Under the pieces are notes generated by a model. It searched no databases and was not told where the DNA came from. It was given only the letters and a program-made list of their open reading frames with translations. From Palsa-883 sp963847615 (GTDB lineage Bacteria > Pseudomonadota > Alphaproteobacteria > Acetobacterales > Acetobacteraceae): DNA of 64,000 nt. Both the position numbers and the translations under genes were made by a program. How positions within the stretch are numbered: position 1 is the stretch's first letter; every line of letters starts with the position of its first letter. The stretch covers positions 248,001-312,000 of the forward strand of contig CAWKAN010000020.1 in assembly GCA_963847615.1 (NCBI GenBank). Reading direction: 5' to 3'. Shown here piece by piece: positions 43,432-51,945 of the stretch.

Positions 43432-44181
43432 ATGTCCGGACGCCTTGCCGACAAGACCGCTTTCGTCACCGCCGCCGGCCAGGGCATCGGCCGCGCCACC
43501 GCGCTGGCCTTCGCCGCCGAGGGCGCACGGGTGATCGCCACCGACGTCAACGAGGCGCTGGTGCACGAGATCACCGCCGAGCGCATCCGCACCGCCAAGC
43601 TCGACGTGCTGCACGCCGGCGACATCATCCGGGCGGCCAACGACGCCGGCCCGGTCGACATCCTGTTCAACTGCGCCGGCTTCGTCCACCAGGGTACGCT
43701 GCTGGAGGCCACCGAGGCGCAATGGGACGTCGCCTTCGAGCTGAACGTGCGCTCGATGTTCCGCACCATCCGCGCCTTCCTGCCCGGCATGCTGGCGCGC
43801 GGCCATGGCGCGATCGTCAACATGGCCTCGGCCGCCAGCTCGATCAAAGGCGCGCCGTCGCGGGCGATCTACGGCACCACCAAGGCGGCGATCATCGGGC
43901 TGACCAAGTCGGTCGCCGTCGACTACGTGAAGCAGGGCATCCGCTGCAACTGCATCTGCCCGGGCACCGTGCACACGCCCAGCCTGGACGAGCGCATCGC
44001 CGCCAACGCCCAGCTTGCCGGCTCGGTGGAGGCGGCGCGCGCTGCCTTCATCGCCCGCCAGGCGATGGGCCGCCTCGGCACGCCGGAGGAGATCGCCGCG
44101 CTGGCGGTCTATCTCGGCTCCGATGAGGCACAATTCGTCACCGGCCAGGCCGTCGTGATCGACGGCGGCTGGACCTTGTAG
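43432..44181 (+). CDS. SDR, BDH2 / 2-keto-3-deoxy-L-fuconate dehydrogenase-like
   Basis: 249 aa. Beyond the generic motifs (TAAGQGIG, NCAGFVHQGT, YGTTK, IDGGWTL), stretches such as VIATDVNEALVHEI, LNVRSMFRTIRAFLPGMLA, KSVAVDYVKQGIRCNCICPG and SDEAQFVTGQAVVIDGGW closely follow the BDH2/DHRS6 subfamily. That subfamily also contains bacterial 2-keto-3-deoxy-L-fuconate 4-dehydrogenases. The neighbouring FAH hydrolase would cleave the 2,4-diketo product, so a role in non-phosphorylative deoxysugar-acid oxidation is favoured over 3-hydroxybutyrate oxidation. Confidence 0.87.
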   Translation: MSGRLADKTAFVTAAGQGIGRATALAFAAEGARVIATDVNEALVHEITAERIRTAKLDVLHAGDIIRAANDAGPVDILFNCAGFVHQGTLLEATEAQWDVAFELNVRSMFRTIRAFLPGMLARGHGAIVNMASAASSIKGAPSRAIYGTTKAAIIGLTKSVAVDYVKQGIRCNCICPGTVHTPSLDERIAANAQLAGSVEAARAAFIARQAMGRLGTPEEIAALAVYLGSDEAQFVTGQAVVIDGGWTL

Positions 44182-44239
44182 CTTCTGGCCGGACGCCAGA
44201 CGTCGCCACTGGACTTCGCAGAGCAGGGAGAAGATCGCC

Positions 44240-45085
44240 ATGAAACTGTTGCGTTACGGCCCGGTCGGGGCCGAGAAGCCGGGGCTGCTCGATGCCGCCG
44301 GAGACATCCGCTGCCTCGCCGACGTGGTGCGCGACATCGACGGCTACGCTCTGTCTGCCTCGGCGCTGCAGATGATCGCCGGGATCGATCCGAAGACGCT
44401 GCCCAAGGTCGATGCCGGCGTGCGGCTCGGCTCCTGCGTCGCGCGGCCGGTGAACTACGTCTGCATCGGGCTGAACTACGCCGACCACGCCGCCGAAGCC
44501 GGCATGCCGCTGCCGAAGGAGCCGATCATCTTCCTGAAGTCGCTCGGCGCGCTGTGCGGGCCGAACGACGACGTGAAGATGCCGCGCGGCTCGAAGAAGC
44601 TGGACTGGGAGGTCGAGTTCGGCATCGTCATCGGCAAGACCGCGCGCTACGTGCCGGAGCACCTCGCGCTCGACCACGTCGCCGGCTACTGCGTGTGCAA
44701 CGACGTCTCCGAGCGCGAGTTCCAGCTTGAGCGCTCGGGCACCTGGGACAAGGGCAAGGGCTGCGACACGTTCGGCCCGACCGGCCCCTGGGTGGTGACC
44801 AAGGACGAGGTCCCCGACCCGCAGAACGTGCCGCTGTGGACCGAGGTGAACGGCAAGCGCATGCAGAACGGTTCCACCAAGACGATGATCTTCGGCGTGG
44901 TGAAGCTGGTCTCCTATGTCAGCCACTTCATCACCCTGCACGCCGGCGACGTGATCGCCACCGGCACCCCGCCCGGCGTCGGCGCCGGCGTGAAGCCCGA
45001 GCCGGTGTTCCTCCGGCCCGGCGACGTGATGCGCCTGTCGGTCGAGGGGCTGGGCGTGCAGACGCAGAAGGTGGTGGAGGCCTGA
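44240..45085 (+). CDS. Fumarylacetoacetate hydrolase family protein
   Basis: 281 aa with an N-terminal ~70-residue cap followed by the FAH fold. VNYVCIGLNYADHAAEAGMP, the metal-binding acidic set in DWEVEFGIVIG (Glu-x-Glu) and CNDVSEREFQ, and the C-terminal GDVIATGTPPGVGAG complete the pattern. Closest in layout to 2,4-diketo-3-deoxy-L-fuconate hydrolase and ureidoglycolate-lyase-annotated members. Mg2+-dependent C-C hydrolysis of a diketo acid is the expected reaction. Follows the SDR by 58 nt with AGGGAGAAG before the ATG. Confidence 0.88.
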   Translation: MKLLRYGPVGAEKPGLLDAAGDIRCLADVVRDIDGYALSASALQMIAGIDPKTLPKVDAGVRLGSCVARPVNYVCIGLNYADHAAEAGMPLPKEPIIFLKSLGALCGPNDDVKMPRGSKKLDWEVEFGIVIGKTARYVPEHLALDHVAGYCVCNDVSEREFQLERSGTWDKGKGCDTFGPTGPWVVTKDEVPDPQNVPLWTEVNGKRMQNGSTKTMIFGVVKLVSYVSHFITLHAGDVIATGTPPGVGAGVKPEPVFLRPGDVMRLSVEGLGVQTQKVVEA

Positions 45086-45111
45086 GCGCCGCGGCGAGCA
45101 CGCGGCTGGAG

Positions 45112-45426
45112 CTACTCTCCCGCCGTGTGCTCCGTCGCGACGTTGCGCGACCCGTCCTCGGTCATCCGATTCGTGACATCGAACCGATGGTGGTGCAGTG
45201 CCGCCAGGGTCGCGGAATTGGTGACACCGGGCAGGACGGAGTCAATTCCGCATTGCGGGCAAAGCGCGGTCTGGCCATTGTTGACCCATTGCCGAATGTC
45301 ATCGCTCGCGAAGATGCTCTGGCAATGAAAGCAGCCGCACAACGCCGCGGCCGTGACCCGATCGCGGTTCAGAATCGACAACTGAGCCAGGGCCGCGGCT
45401 TTGACCTCATTCATAGGGTCCACCAT
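45112..45426 (-). CDS. Small zinc-ribbon-like protein
   Basis: 104 aa. Contains CGCFHCQSIF and, about 26 residues later, CPQCGIDSVLPG. These are two CxxC knuckles that would bind one zinc. The rest (NEVKAAALAQLSILNRDRVT, MTEDGSRNVATEHTAGE) is unassigned. Its ATG overlaps the end of the upstream small gene by 16 nt, which implies a coupled two-gene unit. Similar proteins are annotated only as cytoplasmic protein; the pairing suggests toxin-antitoxin or immunity roles but this is inference. Confidence 0.6.
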   Translation of the reverse strand: MVDPMNEVKAAALAQLSILNRDRVTAAALCGCFHCQSIFASDDIRQWVNNGQTALCPQCGIDSVLPGVTNSATLAALHHHRFDVTNRMTEDGSRNVATEHTAGE

Positions 45427-45638
45427 ATGGTGACGATTACACCCGTGGTGCCGTTTACGACAGCGGTAATCCCGCCGCCCTTATATAGCGCAGTTCCGTC
45501 GGTCGTGCCGATCTCAGGCTCGGCCGCGAGCGCTGCATCAAGTGCCGCAGGTGTCACACCACGCTCCAGCATACGCTGCCACGCGTGGCGGGAGAGCGTC
45601 GGGATAGCCCCGAATGTATCGAAGGTACGATGGCACAC
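45411..45638 (-). CDS. Small DUF4258-like protein
   Basis: 75 aa from a GTG at 45638. The pattern SRHAWQRMLERGVTPAALDA, then GTALYKGGGITAVVNGTTGV, IVTIWWTL resembles DUF4258/phage-toxin-like small domains: an H-x2-x-R-M-x-E-R-G helix start followed by two beta-strands ending in T-x-W. That fold group includes RNase-like toxins with the helix His/Arg near the active site. It overlaps the zinc-ribbon gene. No clear Shine-Dalgarno, so the start is tentative. Confidence 0.5.
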   Translation of the reverse strand: MCHRTFDTFGAIPTLSRHAWQRMLERGVTPAALDAALAAEPEIGTTDGTALYKGGGITAVVNGTTGVIVTIWWTL

Positions 45639-45755
45639 TCGATGATTGCAGCGGGTGCGTGAACGAACCGTTCACGCGGCCGCTGCACGGTTGCTACAGG
45701 CTGATGGATAAGGGCCGGCCCAAAAGCCGCTTGCCGAGCGGCTGTCGCCGCGTCG

Positions 45756-45971
45756 CTACCGGCGAACCAGCGCCGCAGTCTGCCGAGCCATCCCATCCGC
45801 GATCAGCCTTCGCATGTCGGCATCAGCCTCGGCATGGCTCCGATAACGTCGCACGCCCCGGCGCGCGTACAGCAGAACGCCGCCGGCGGCCGCGCGGGTG
45901 AAGCGCACCTCCGCCGGTGTCGGCCAGTGCAGGACGGGAACGGGTTCCACCCGCATGCCGACGCGACGCAT
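45756..45971 (-). CDS. Hypothetical protein, 71 aa
   Basis: ATG at 45971 with GGAG 10 nt upstream. The sequence is compact and polar (VEPVPVLHWPTPAEVRFTRA, RYRSHAEADADMRRLIADGM) without low-complexity bias, so a real gene is plausible. Precedes the small two-gene unit on the same strand by ~118 nt. Its start lies 24 bp from the proposed TTG start of the divergent glycosyltransferase, leaving little space for two promoters. No family recognised. Confidence 0.4.
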   Translation of the reverse strand: MRRVGMRVEPVPVLHWPTPAEVRFTRAAAGGVLLYARRGVRRYRSHAEADADMRRLIADGMARQTAALVRR

Positions 45972-45995
45972 CCGCGATCTCCGCCAGGACCACCA

Positions 45996-47531
45996 TTGGT
46001 CGATCGCATCATAGGCGCGGAGCCCGACGGGTCCAAGCACGCGCGCGCGGTTGTGGCCCTGATCGTGCTCGGCACGCTGCTGCGCCTCGGTTTCGGCTGG
46101 GCGCTCGGCCTCGGCGTCGACGAAAGCTACATGGTCGCCGCCGGGCGCACGCTCAGCCTGGGCTACTTCGACCACCCGCCGGCGGCGTGGTGGCTGTCCT
46201 GGGGCGCCGCCCACCTGCTCGGCACCGAGGCGCCGATCGCCGTCCGCCTGCCGTTCATCCTGCTGTTCGCGCTGTCCACCTGGCTGATGTTCCGCCTCGG
46301 CAGTGACATCGCCGACGCGCGCGCCGGGTTCTATGCCGCGCTGCTGCTGAACCTGTCGCCGGTGTTCGGCGTCACCACCGGCAGCTGGGTGCTGCCCGAC
46401 GGCCCGCTGGACTGCGCGTTGCTCGCCGCCACGCTGGCGCTGGTGCACGCGCTGCCGGCGACCGGCCGGCGCGCGCTGGCGTGGTGGCTGGCGTGCGGTC
46501 TGTGCGCCGGGCTGGCGCTGTTCTCGAAATACTCGGCGATCCTCTGGCTCGGCGGGGCCTTCCTCTACCTGCTGAGCAGCCCCGCCCACCGCCGCTGGCT
46601 GGCCCGCCCGGCACCCTGGCTCGCCGCCCTGCTCGCCGCCCTGGTGTTCGCGCCGGTCGCGGTATGGAACGCGACCCACGGCTGGGCCTCGTTCGCCTTC
46701 CAGGGCGAGCGCGCCGCCGGGCTGCGCTTCCACCCGCTCGCCCCGTTCATCGTGCTGGGCGGCGAGGCGCTGTTCGTGCTGCCGTGGATCTGGGCGCCGA
46801 TGCTGGGCACCGCGCTCGCCGCGCTGCGCCGCGGTCCGGCGGACTGGCGCGGCTGGCTGCTGTGCTGCCTCGCCGCGCCGCCGATCCTCGGCTTCACGCT
46901 GATCGCCGCGTGGTCCAGCCAGCGCGTGCTGTTCCACTGGGCGGCCCCCGGCTACCTGATGCTGTTCCCGCTGCTCGGCCAGGCGGTGGCGCGCGGCCAG
47001 GGCTGGCTGATCCGCGGTCAAGGCTGGCTGATGCGCCGGTGCCTGATCGCCACCGCCGGCTTCATCGTGCTGGCGCTGGCGATCGTTTCGACCCAGATCC
47101 GGCTCGACTGGCTGGGCCCGGTGATGGCAACCGTCGCCAGGCGCGACCCCGACATCGAGGGCATCGACTGGACCTCATTGCGCCGCCAGCTCGCCGCGCG
47201 CGGCCTGCTGCGCCAGCCCGGCCTGGTCGTCGGCGCCGCCAACTGGCGCGACGCCGGCAAGATCGCCTACGCAATCGGCCCCGAGGTCACCGTGCTGTGC
47301 CTCGACCGCGACTCCCGCCAGTTCGGCTTTGCCACCAACCCGGCCGGTTACATCGGCGAGGACGTGCTGCTGCTGCTGCTCGATCCCGCGGGCACCGCGC
47401 CGGCCCGCCTGGCACCGTTGTTCGAGCGCATCGAATCCCTGCCGCCGGCCAGCATCACGCTGCGCGGCCGCGTGCTGGCCCAGGTCACCGTGCTGCGCGC
47501 CGTCCGCCTGCGCGCCTGGCCCCCCGGCTGA
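45996..47531 (+). CDS. Glycosyltransferase family 39-like (ArnT/PMT type) membrane protein
   Basis: About 511 aa from a TTG at 45996 (AGGA 7 nt upstream); a GTG at 46053 is the alternative. GT-C fold: first periplasmic loop GLGVDESYMVAAGRTLSLGY contains the catalytic acidic pair (DE), followed by FDHPPAAWWLSWGAAHLLG, and about ten more membrane helices. The soluble C-terminal domain starts near residue 365 (DPDIEGIDWTSLRRQLAARG). Uses a polyprenyl-phosphate sugar donor to glycosylate lipid or protein outside the inner membrane. No lipid A genes nearby; target unknown. Confidence 0.82.
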   Translation: MVDRIIGAEPDGSKHARAVVALIVLGTLLRLGFGWALGLGVDESYMVAAGRTLSLGYFDHPPAAWWLSWGAAHLLGTEAPIAVRLPFILLFALSTWLMFRLGSDIADARAGFYAALLLNLSPVFGVTTGSWVLPDGPLDCALLAATLALVHALPATGRRALAWWLACGLCAGLALFSKYSAILWLGGAFLYLLSSPAHRRWLARPAPWLAALLAALVFAPVAVWNATHGWASFAFQGERAAGLRFHPLAPFIVLGGEALFVLPWIWAPMLGTALAALRRGPADWRGWLLCCLAAPPILGFTLIAAWSSQRVLFHWAAPGYLMLFPLLGQAVARGQGWLIRGQGWLMRRCLIATAGFIVLALAIVSTQIRLDWLGPVMATVARRDPDIEGIDWTSLRRQLAARGLLRQPGLVVGAANWRDAGKIAYAIGPEVTVLCLDRDSRQFGFATNPAGYIGEDVLLLLLDPAGTAPARLAPLFERIESLPPASITLRGRVLAQVTVLRAVRLRAWPPG

Positions 47532-48743
47532 TCATTCCGCCGCCGACGGCAGCATCGGCGCCGCCCGCGCCGAGGCCTTGGCGCTGCCCACGCACAACAG
47601 GCTGGCCAGCAGGATCACCGCCACCAGCACCAGCACCAGCTCCGGATGGCCATGATCGATCAGCATGCCGAACGGCACCGGCGTGATCGCGCTGCCCAGC
47701 GGCAGACCGGCACTGACGAAGCCGAACACCTTGCCGATCTGTCCCGGCGGCGCGGCATCCTTCAGCATCACGTCGCGCGGCGTGCGGCTCGCCCCCAGCG
47801 CCAGGCCGGAGCCGAACATCGCCAGCGCCGTCACCACGCCGGTCAACGACAACGCATCGACCAGCAGCACGATACAGGCCGAAATGATCGTCAGCACCAC
47901 CGCGAACGCCAGCACGTGCCCCTTGTGCCGATCGGCAAACCACCCGCCCACCAGCACGCCCACCGTCGAGCCGGCCATGTAGCCGGTCAGGGCCGAGGAC
48001 GCGACCTCCAGGTCCATCCCCTTCACCGTGTGCAGCACCGTCACCAGCCAGGCCTGCACCCCGCCACCGGCCATCGCCCCGAGCGCAAAGAAGGCGAAGA
48101 ACAGCAGCATGGTCCGGCTGGTCAGCAACTGCCGCCCGGTCAGCGCCGCGCCGGCATGGTGCGGCTCGTGCCGCACCTGGTCCTTCAGGATACCGCTCTG
48201 CAACAGGATCGAAACCACCACCGGCACGCCCAGCAGGCCCACCAGGATCAATGCGCCGCGCCAGCCGATCGCCGCCGTCAGCAGCGCCGCAACCGGCGGC
48301 GCGGCGGCGAAGCCCAGGTTGCCGCTGAACGTGTGCAACGCGAACGACCGGCCCATCCGGTCCTTGTCCACCGAGCCGGACAGGATCGCGTAGTCGGCCG
48401 GATGGATCACCGAGTTGCCGACCCCCGACAGCGTGGCCAGCACCAGGATCTGCCAGAAGCTGGTGGCGAACCCCATCGTGGCGATCGACAGCGACATCAG
48501 CAGCGCCCCGCCCACCAGGAACCGCCGCGCGCCGTGCCGGTCCACCAGGAACCCGACCGGGGTCTGCAACAGCGCGGTCATCCCCGACATCAGCATCACC
48601 GTCATGCCGAGCTGCGCGAAACTGACGTCGAACGTGCGCTGCCAGGCAATGAACAGCGGCGGCAACGTCAGCACGTAGAAATGCGAGAGAAAATGCCCGT
48701 TGCTGATCAGCAGATTGACCCGGGTCGAACGGCTCACAGCCAT
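47532..48743 (-). CDS. MFS transporter
   Basis: 403 aa, twelve predicted helices. N-terminal SNGHFLSHFYVLTLPPLFIA and GFLVDRHGARRFLVGGALLM (the MFS loop 2-3 motif as D-R-x-G-x-R-R) place it with the fosmidomycin-resistance/sugar-efflux-like branch. The second half repeats with GGWFADRHKGHVLAF. Its stop is directly adjacent to that of the glycosyltransferase (convergent, no gap). The start region faces multi-hairpin copy 3. Substrate unknown. Confidence 0.85.
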   Translation of the reverse strand: MAVSRSTRVNLLISNGHFLSHFYVLTLPPLFIAWQRTFDVSFAQLGMTVMLMSGMTALLQTPVGFLVDRHGARRFLVGGALLMSLSIATMGFATSFWQILVLATLSGVGNSVIHPADYAILSGSVDKDRMGRSFALHTFSGNLGFAAAPPVAALLTAAIGWRGALILVGLLGVPVVVSILLQSGILKDQVRHEPHHAGAALTGRQLLTSRTMLLFFAFFALGAMAGGGVQAWLVTVLHTVKGMDLEVASSALTGYMAGSTVGVLVGGWFADRHKGHVLAFAVVLTIISACIVLLVDALSLTGVVTALAMFGSGLALGASRTPRDVMLKDAAPPGQIGKVFGFVSAGLPLGSAITPVPFGMLIDHGHPELVLVLVAVILLASLLCVGSAKASARAAPMLPSAAE

Positions 48744-48814
48744 GCACGCGGCACTCCAAAGACTCGATCAGGTACGATGCCCGTCCCGTTGCAGCGCGTC
48801 AAACCGACGCCGCA

Positions 48815-49107
48815 CCGAAGCAAGGCTGGGGCTTCGCCCCAGACCCCACCAAGGGGCGCTGCCCCTTGGAACCCCGCCAAGGGCGAGCCCTTGGAACCCT
48901 TCACTGGGAGCGTGGGGAGGGGAAGGGGGCGGGTGGGCGAGGCGAAGGGCGCCGCGGCCGCCGGACGGCGCCCCTTCGCCTCGCCCACCCGCCCCCTTCC
49001 CCTCCCCACGCTCCCAGTCATGGAGTCCAGAGGCTCCGCCTCTGGTGGGGGTCCAGGGGGCAAAGCCCCCTGGCGGGGTCTGGGGCGGAGCCCCAGCCTT
49101 GCTTCGG
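48815..49107. repeat. Multi-hairpin palindromic element, copy 3
   Basis: Ends CCGAAGCAAG and CTTGCTTCGG. Inverted relative to copies 1 and 2: the CCAAGGGGCGC-type hairpins are on the left and the CCAGAGGC/CCAGGGGGC types on the right. The central hairpin is slightly degraded (GGGCGCCGCGGCCGCCGGACGG). Between divergent genes. Confidence 0.88.
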
Positions 49108-49173
49108 CCCGGCTGCGTGGCCTGGTGATGGAGGCTGCCCTAGGGGTGGTCCGGTCTGCTATCTTCGGCGGCG

Positions 49174-51291
49174 ATGCACATCGAGCAGGCCATTTCCGCG
49201 CTGCGTTTCGATCCGCTGTTGCCGGTTTGGCTGCTGGTCGCCCTCGGCGTGCTGGCGCTGCTGGCGCTGGCGCCGGCGCTGTGGCGGCGGGCGCGCGGCG
49301 TGCTCTGGCGGGTTGCCGGCTTCGCGGTGATTCTGCTGTGGCTCGCCGGTCCGCGCCTGGTGCAGGAGACCCGCGAGACGCTGCCCGACGTGGGCCTGCT
49401 GGTGCTCGACCAGACCGCATCGATGCAGATCGGCGACCGCGCCCGGCTGGCGCAGGCGACCGCCGCCTCGATCGAAGCCCAGGCGGCCAGGCTGCCCGAC
49501 CTCGAACTGCGCACCATCACGGTGCCGGAGCGCGGCGATGCCGGCACCAGGCTGTTCGGCGCGGTTGACCAGGCGCTGGCCGACATCCCGCGCTCGCGCT
49601 TCGCCGGCACCATCGCGATCACCGACGGGCAGATCCACGACATCCCGGCCGCTCCGCCCGGCGGCGCGCCGCTGAACGTGCTGATCCCCGCCCGGGGCGA
49701 GGAGACCGATCGCCGGCTGCGGGTGATCGAGGCGCCCGGCTACGGCATCGTCGGCCACAGCGTGACATTGCGGGTGGTGATCGAGGATCTCGGCGTGCCG
49801 TATCCGCTGCTGGGCGGCCCGGGCTCCGCGCGGCTGACCATAAGGCGCGACGGCGAGCCGCCCAAGGTGGAAAGCGTGCCGGTCGGGCACGAGCAGCGGA
49901 TCGAGATCCCGATCACCCGCGCCGGCCCGACCGTGGTGGAGATGTCGGCCGACAAGCTGCCGGGCGAGGTCTCCACCCTCAACAACCGCGCGGTGGTCGA
50001 GATCAACGGCGTGCGCGACCGGTTGCGCGTGCTGCTGATCTCCGGCGAACCGCATCCCGGGGAGCGCACCTGGCGGCGGCTGCTGAAGGCCGACCCGTCG
50101 GTCGACCTGGTGCATTTCACCATCCTGCGCCCGCCGGAGAAGGACGACCTGACGCCGCTGAACGAGCTGGCGCTGATCGCCTTCCCGGTGCGCGAGCTGT
50201 TCCTGGAGAAGCTCGACGAGTTCGACCTGATCATCCTGGACCGCTTCCAGAACCGCGGCCTGCTGCCGCTGCCCTACATCGCCAACATCGCCCGCCACGT
50301 GCGCGACGGCGGCGCGCTGCTGCTCAGCGTCGGGCCGGAGTTCTCCGGCACCACCAGCCTGGCGGCGACCCCGCTCGGCAGCGTGCTGCCCGCCGCCCCG
50401 GTCAGCCGCGACGCGGTGGTGGACGGCGCGTTCCGCCCGGAGGTCACCGCGCTCGGCGCCCGCGATCCGGTGACCGAGGACCTGCCGGGCGCCAACCTGC
50501 CCGGCAAGCCCGGCAGCGCGCCGGGCTGGGGCTCGTGGTACCGGCGCATCGAGCCGACCGGCGTGCATGGCGAGGTGCTGATGCAGGCTCCGGACGGCGC
50601 GCCGCTGCTGATTCTCGACCGGGTCGGCAAGGGCCGCTCGGCGCTGCTGCTGTCGGACCAGATCTGGCTGTGGTCGCGCGGCCACCAGGGCGGCGGCCCG
50701 CAGGCCGAGCTGCTGCGCCGCATCGCCCATTGGCTGATGCAGGAGCCCGACCTGGAGGAGAACGCGCTGACCGCCAAGGTCGCCGCCGGGCGGTTGACGA
50801 TCGGGCGCCGCACGCTCGACGCGAACCCCTCGGCCGATGCCGTCGTCACCGATCCGGACGGCCAGACCCGGACGGTGAAGCTGGCCGAGACTTCACCCGG
50901 CCGGGCGGGCGCCAGCCTGGCGGCGAGCACGCCCGGCGTCTGGCAGGTGACCAGCGACGGCATGACCGCCTACGCCGCGGCCGACGCGGCCAATCCGCTG
51001 GAACTGTCCGACCTGCGCGCCACCGGGACGCTGGTCGGCAAGCTGGTCCACCTGTCGGGCGGCGGCGTGCACTGGCTGGACGGCGGCAAGCCGGGCGCGC
51101 CTCCCGCGGTGCCGGAGTTGCGCCGGACCGAGCCCGACGGCGCCGCCTCGGGCGGCTCCTGGATCGGCCTGCAACGCCGGCATGACCACATCGTGACCGG
51201 GATCATCGCGCTGGCGCTGTTGCCGGCCTGGGTTGCGCTGCCGCTGATGCTGGGGCTGCTTGTGCTGGGCTGGCGGCGTGAGGGAAGCTGA
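49174..51291 (+). CDS. Membrane protein with glutamine-amidotransferase-like domain
   Basis: 705 aa. Two N-terminal membrane helices (LPVWLLVALGVLALLALAPA; VLWRVAGFAVILLWLAGPRL) precede a degenerate VWA-like region (LLVLDQTASMQIGDRARLAQ, AITDGQIHD), an Ig-like segment and a class I glutamine-amidotransferase-like Rossmann region (VLLISGEPHPGERTWRRLLK, DEFDLIILDRFQN, GGALLLSVGPEF). The C-terminal helix is VALPLMLGLLVLGW. Homologues normally sit in a MoxR-ATPase/DUF58/DUF4159 operon; none of those partners is adjacent here. Chaperone-like or envelope role inferred. Confidence 0.8.
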   Translation: MHIEQAISALRFDPLLPVWLLVALGVLALLALAPALWRRARGVLWRVAGFAVILLWLAGPRLVQETRETLPDVGLLVLDQTASMQIGDRARLAQATAASIEAQAARLPDLELRTITVPERGDAGTRLFGAVDQALADIPRSRFAGTIAITDGQIHDIPAAPPGGAPLNVLIPARGEETDRRLRVIEAPGYGIVGHSVTLRVVIEDLGVPYPLLGGPGSARLTIRRDGEPPKVESVPVGHEQRIEIPITRAGPTVVEMSADKLPGEVSTLNNRAVVEINGVRDRLRVLLISGEPHPGERTWRRLLKADPSVDLVHFTILRPPEKDDLTPLNELALIAFPVRELFLEKLDEFDLIILDRFQNRGLLPLPYIANIARHVRDGGALLLSVGPEFSGTTSLAATPLGSVLPAAPVSRDAVVDGAFRPEVTALGARDPVTEDLPGANLPGKPGSAPGWGSWYRRIEPTGVHGEVLMQAPDGAPLLILDRVGKGRSALLLSDQIWLWSRGHQGGGPQAELLRRIAHWLMQEPDLEENALTAKVAAGRLTIGRRTLDANPSADAVVTDPDGQTRTVKLAETSPGRAGASLAASTPGVWQVTSDGMTAYAAADAANPLELSDLRATGTLVGKLVHLSGGGVHWLDGGKPGAPPAVPELRRTEPDGAASGGSWIGLQRRHDHIVTGIIALALLPAWVALPLMLGLLVLGWRREGS

Positions 51292-51928
51292 GCCGGCTTC
51301 GGGCGCGAAGCCGGGCAACTGCCAGCGGGAAGCGTCGCGGTTACGGCCGAGGGACGGGACCAGGGGAAGGACCAGGGGAAGGAGACGTGTCTTCCTGAAC
51401 GGCGATAACCGAGACGGTCGAGGCCCGACACCGCGCGCATCGCGGCCGCCTGCGTCGCGGCCACGCGCGACGGCGCTGGCGCTGGTCGGCTTCGTCGGCC
51501 TGGGCCTGCTGGTCGGCGCGGCCGGTGCGGCGCTGCTGCGCACCGGTGCGCTCGCCTGGTACCTGTCGCTGGCGCAGCCGCCCGGCACGCCGCCCACCTG
51601 GCTGTTCGCGCCGGTCTGGAGCGTGCTGTATGTGGCGATCGGCACGGCGGCCTGGCTGGTCTGGCGCCGCGCCGGCGCCGGCGCGGCGCTGCGCTTGTGG
51701 GGCTGGCAGATCGCCGCCAATGCGCTATGGACGCCGGCGTTCTTCGGCCTGCACCAGATCGCGCTCGCGCTGGCGGTCAGCGTGGTGCTGCTGGTCCTGG
51801 TGGCACTGACGCTGCGCGCTTTCGCCCGCGTGGCGCCCGGCGCGGCCTGGTTGATGCTGCCGTGCCTGGCGTGGACCGCCTATGCCGTCTACCTCAACGC
51901 CGGGTTGTGGTGGCTGAACGGCGTTTGA
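51260..51928 (+). CDS. tspO: TspO/MBR family tryptophan-rich sensory protein
   Basis: Family region is about the last 155 residues, five membrane helices. AWYLSLAQPPGTPPTWLFAP is the W-x-PP-WxF loop, then VWSVLYVAIGTAAWLVW, WGWQIAANALWTPAFFGLHQ and CLAWTAYAVYLNAGLWWLNG. TspO binds tetrapyrroles and cholesterol-like ligands; in bacteria it modulates porphyrin/stress responses. The reading frame opens inside the upstream gene (TTG 51260, GTG 51278) and its first ~65 residues are polar and atypical, so the true start is unresolved. Confidence 0.8.
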   Translation: MCWAGGVREAEPASGAKPGNCQREASRLRPRDGTRGRTRGRRRVFLNGDNRDGRGPTPRASRPPASRPRATALALVGFVGLGLLVGAAGAALLRTGALAWYLSLAQPPGTPPTWLFAPVWSVLYVAIGTAAWLVWRRAGAGAALRLWGWQIAANALWTPAFFGLHQIALALAVSVVLLVLVALTLRAFARVAPGAAWLMLPCLAWTAYAVYLNAGLWWLNGV

Positions 51929-51945
51929 CCTATAGAGTGACCGTC

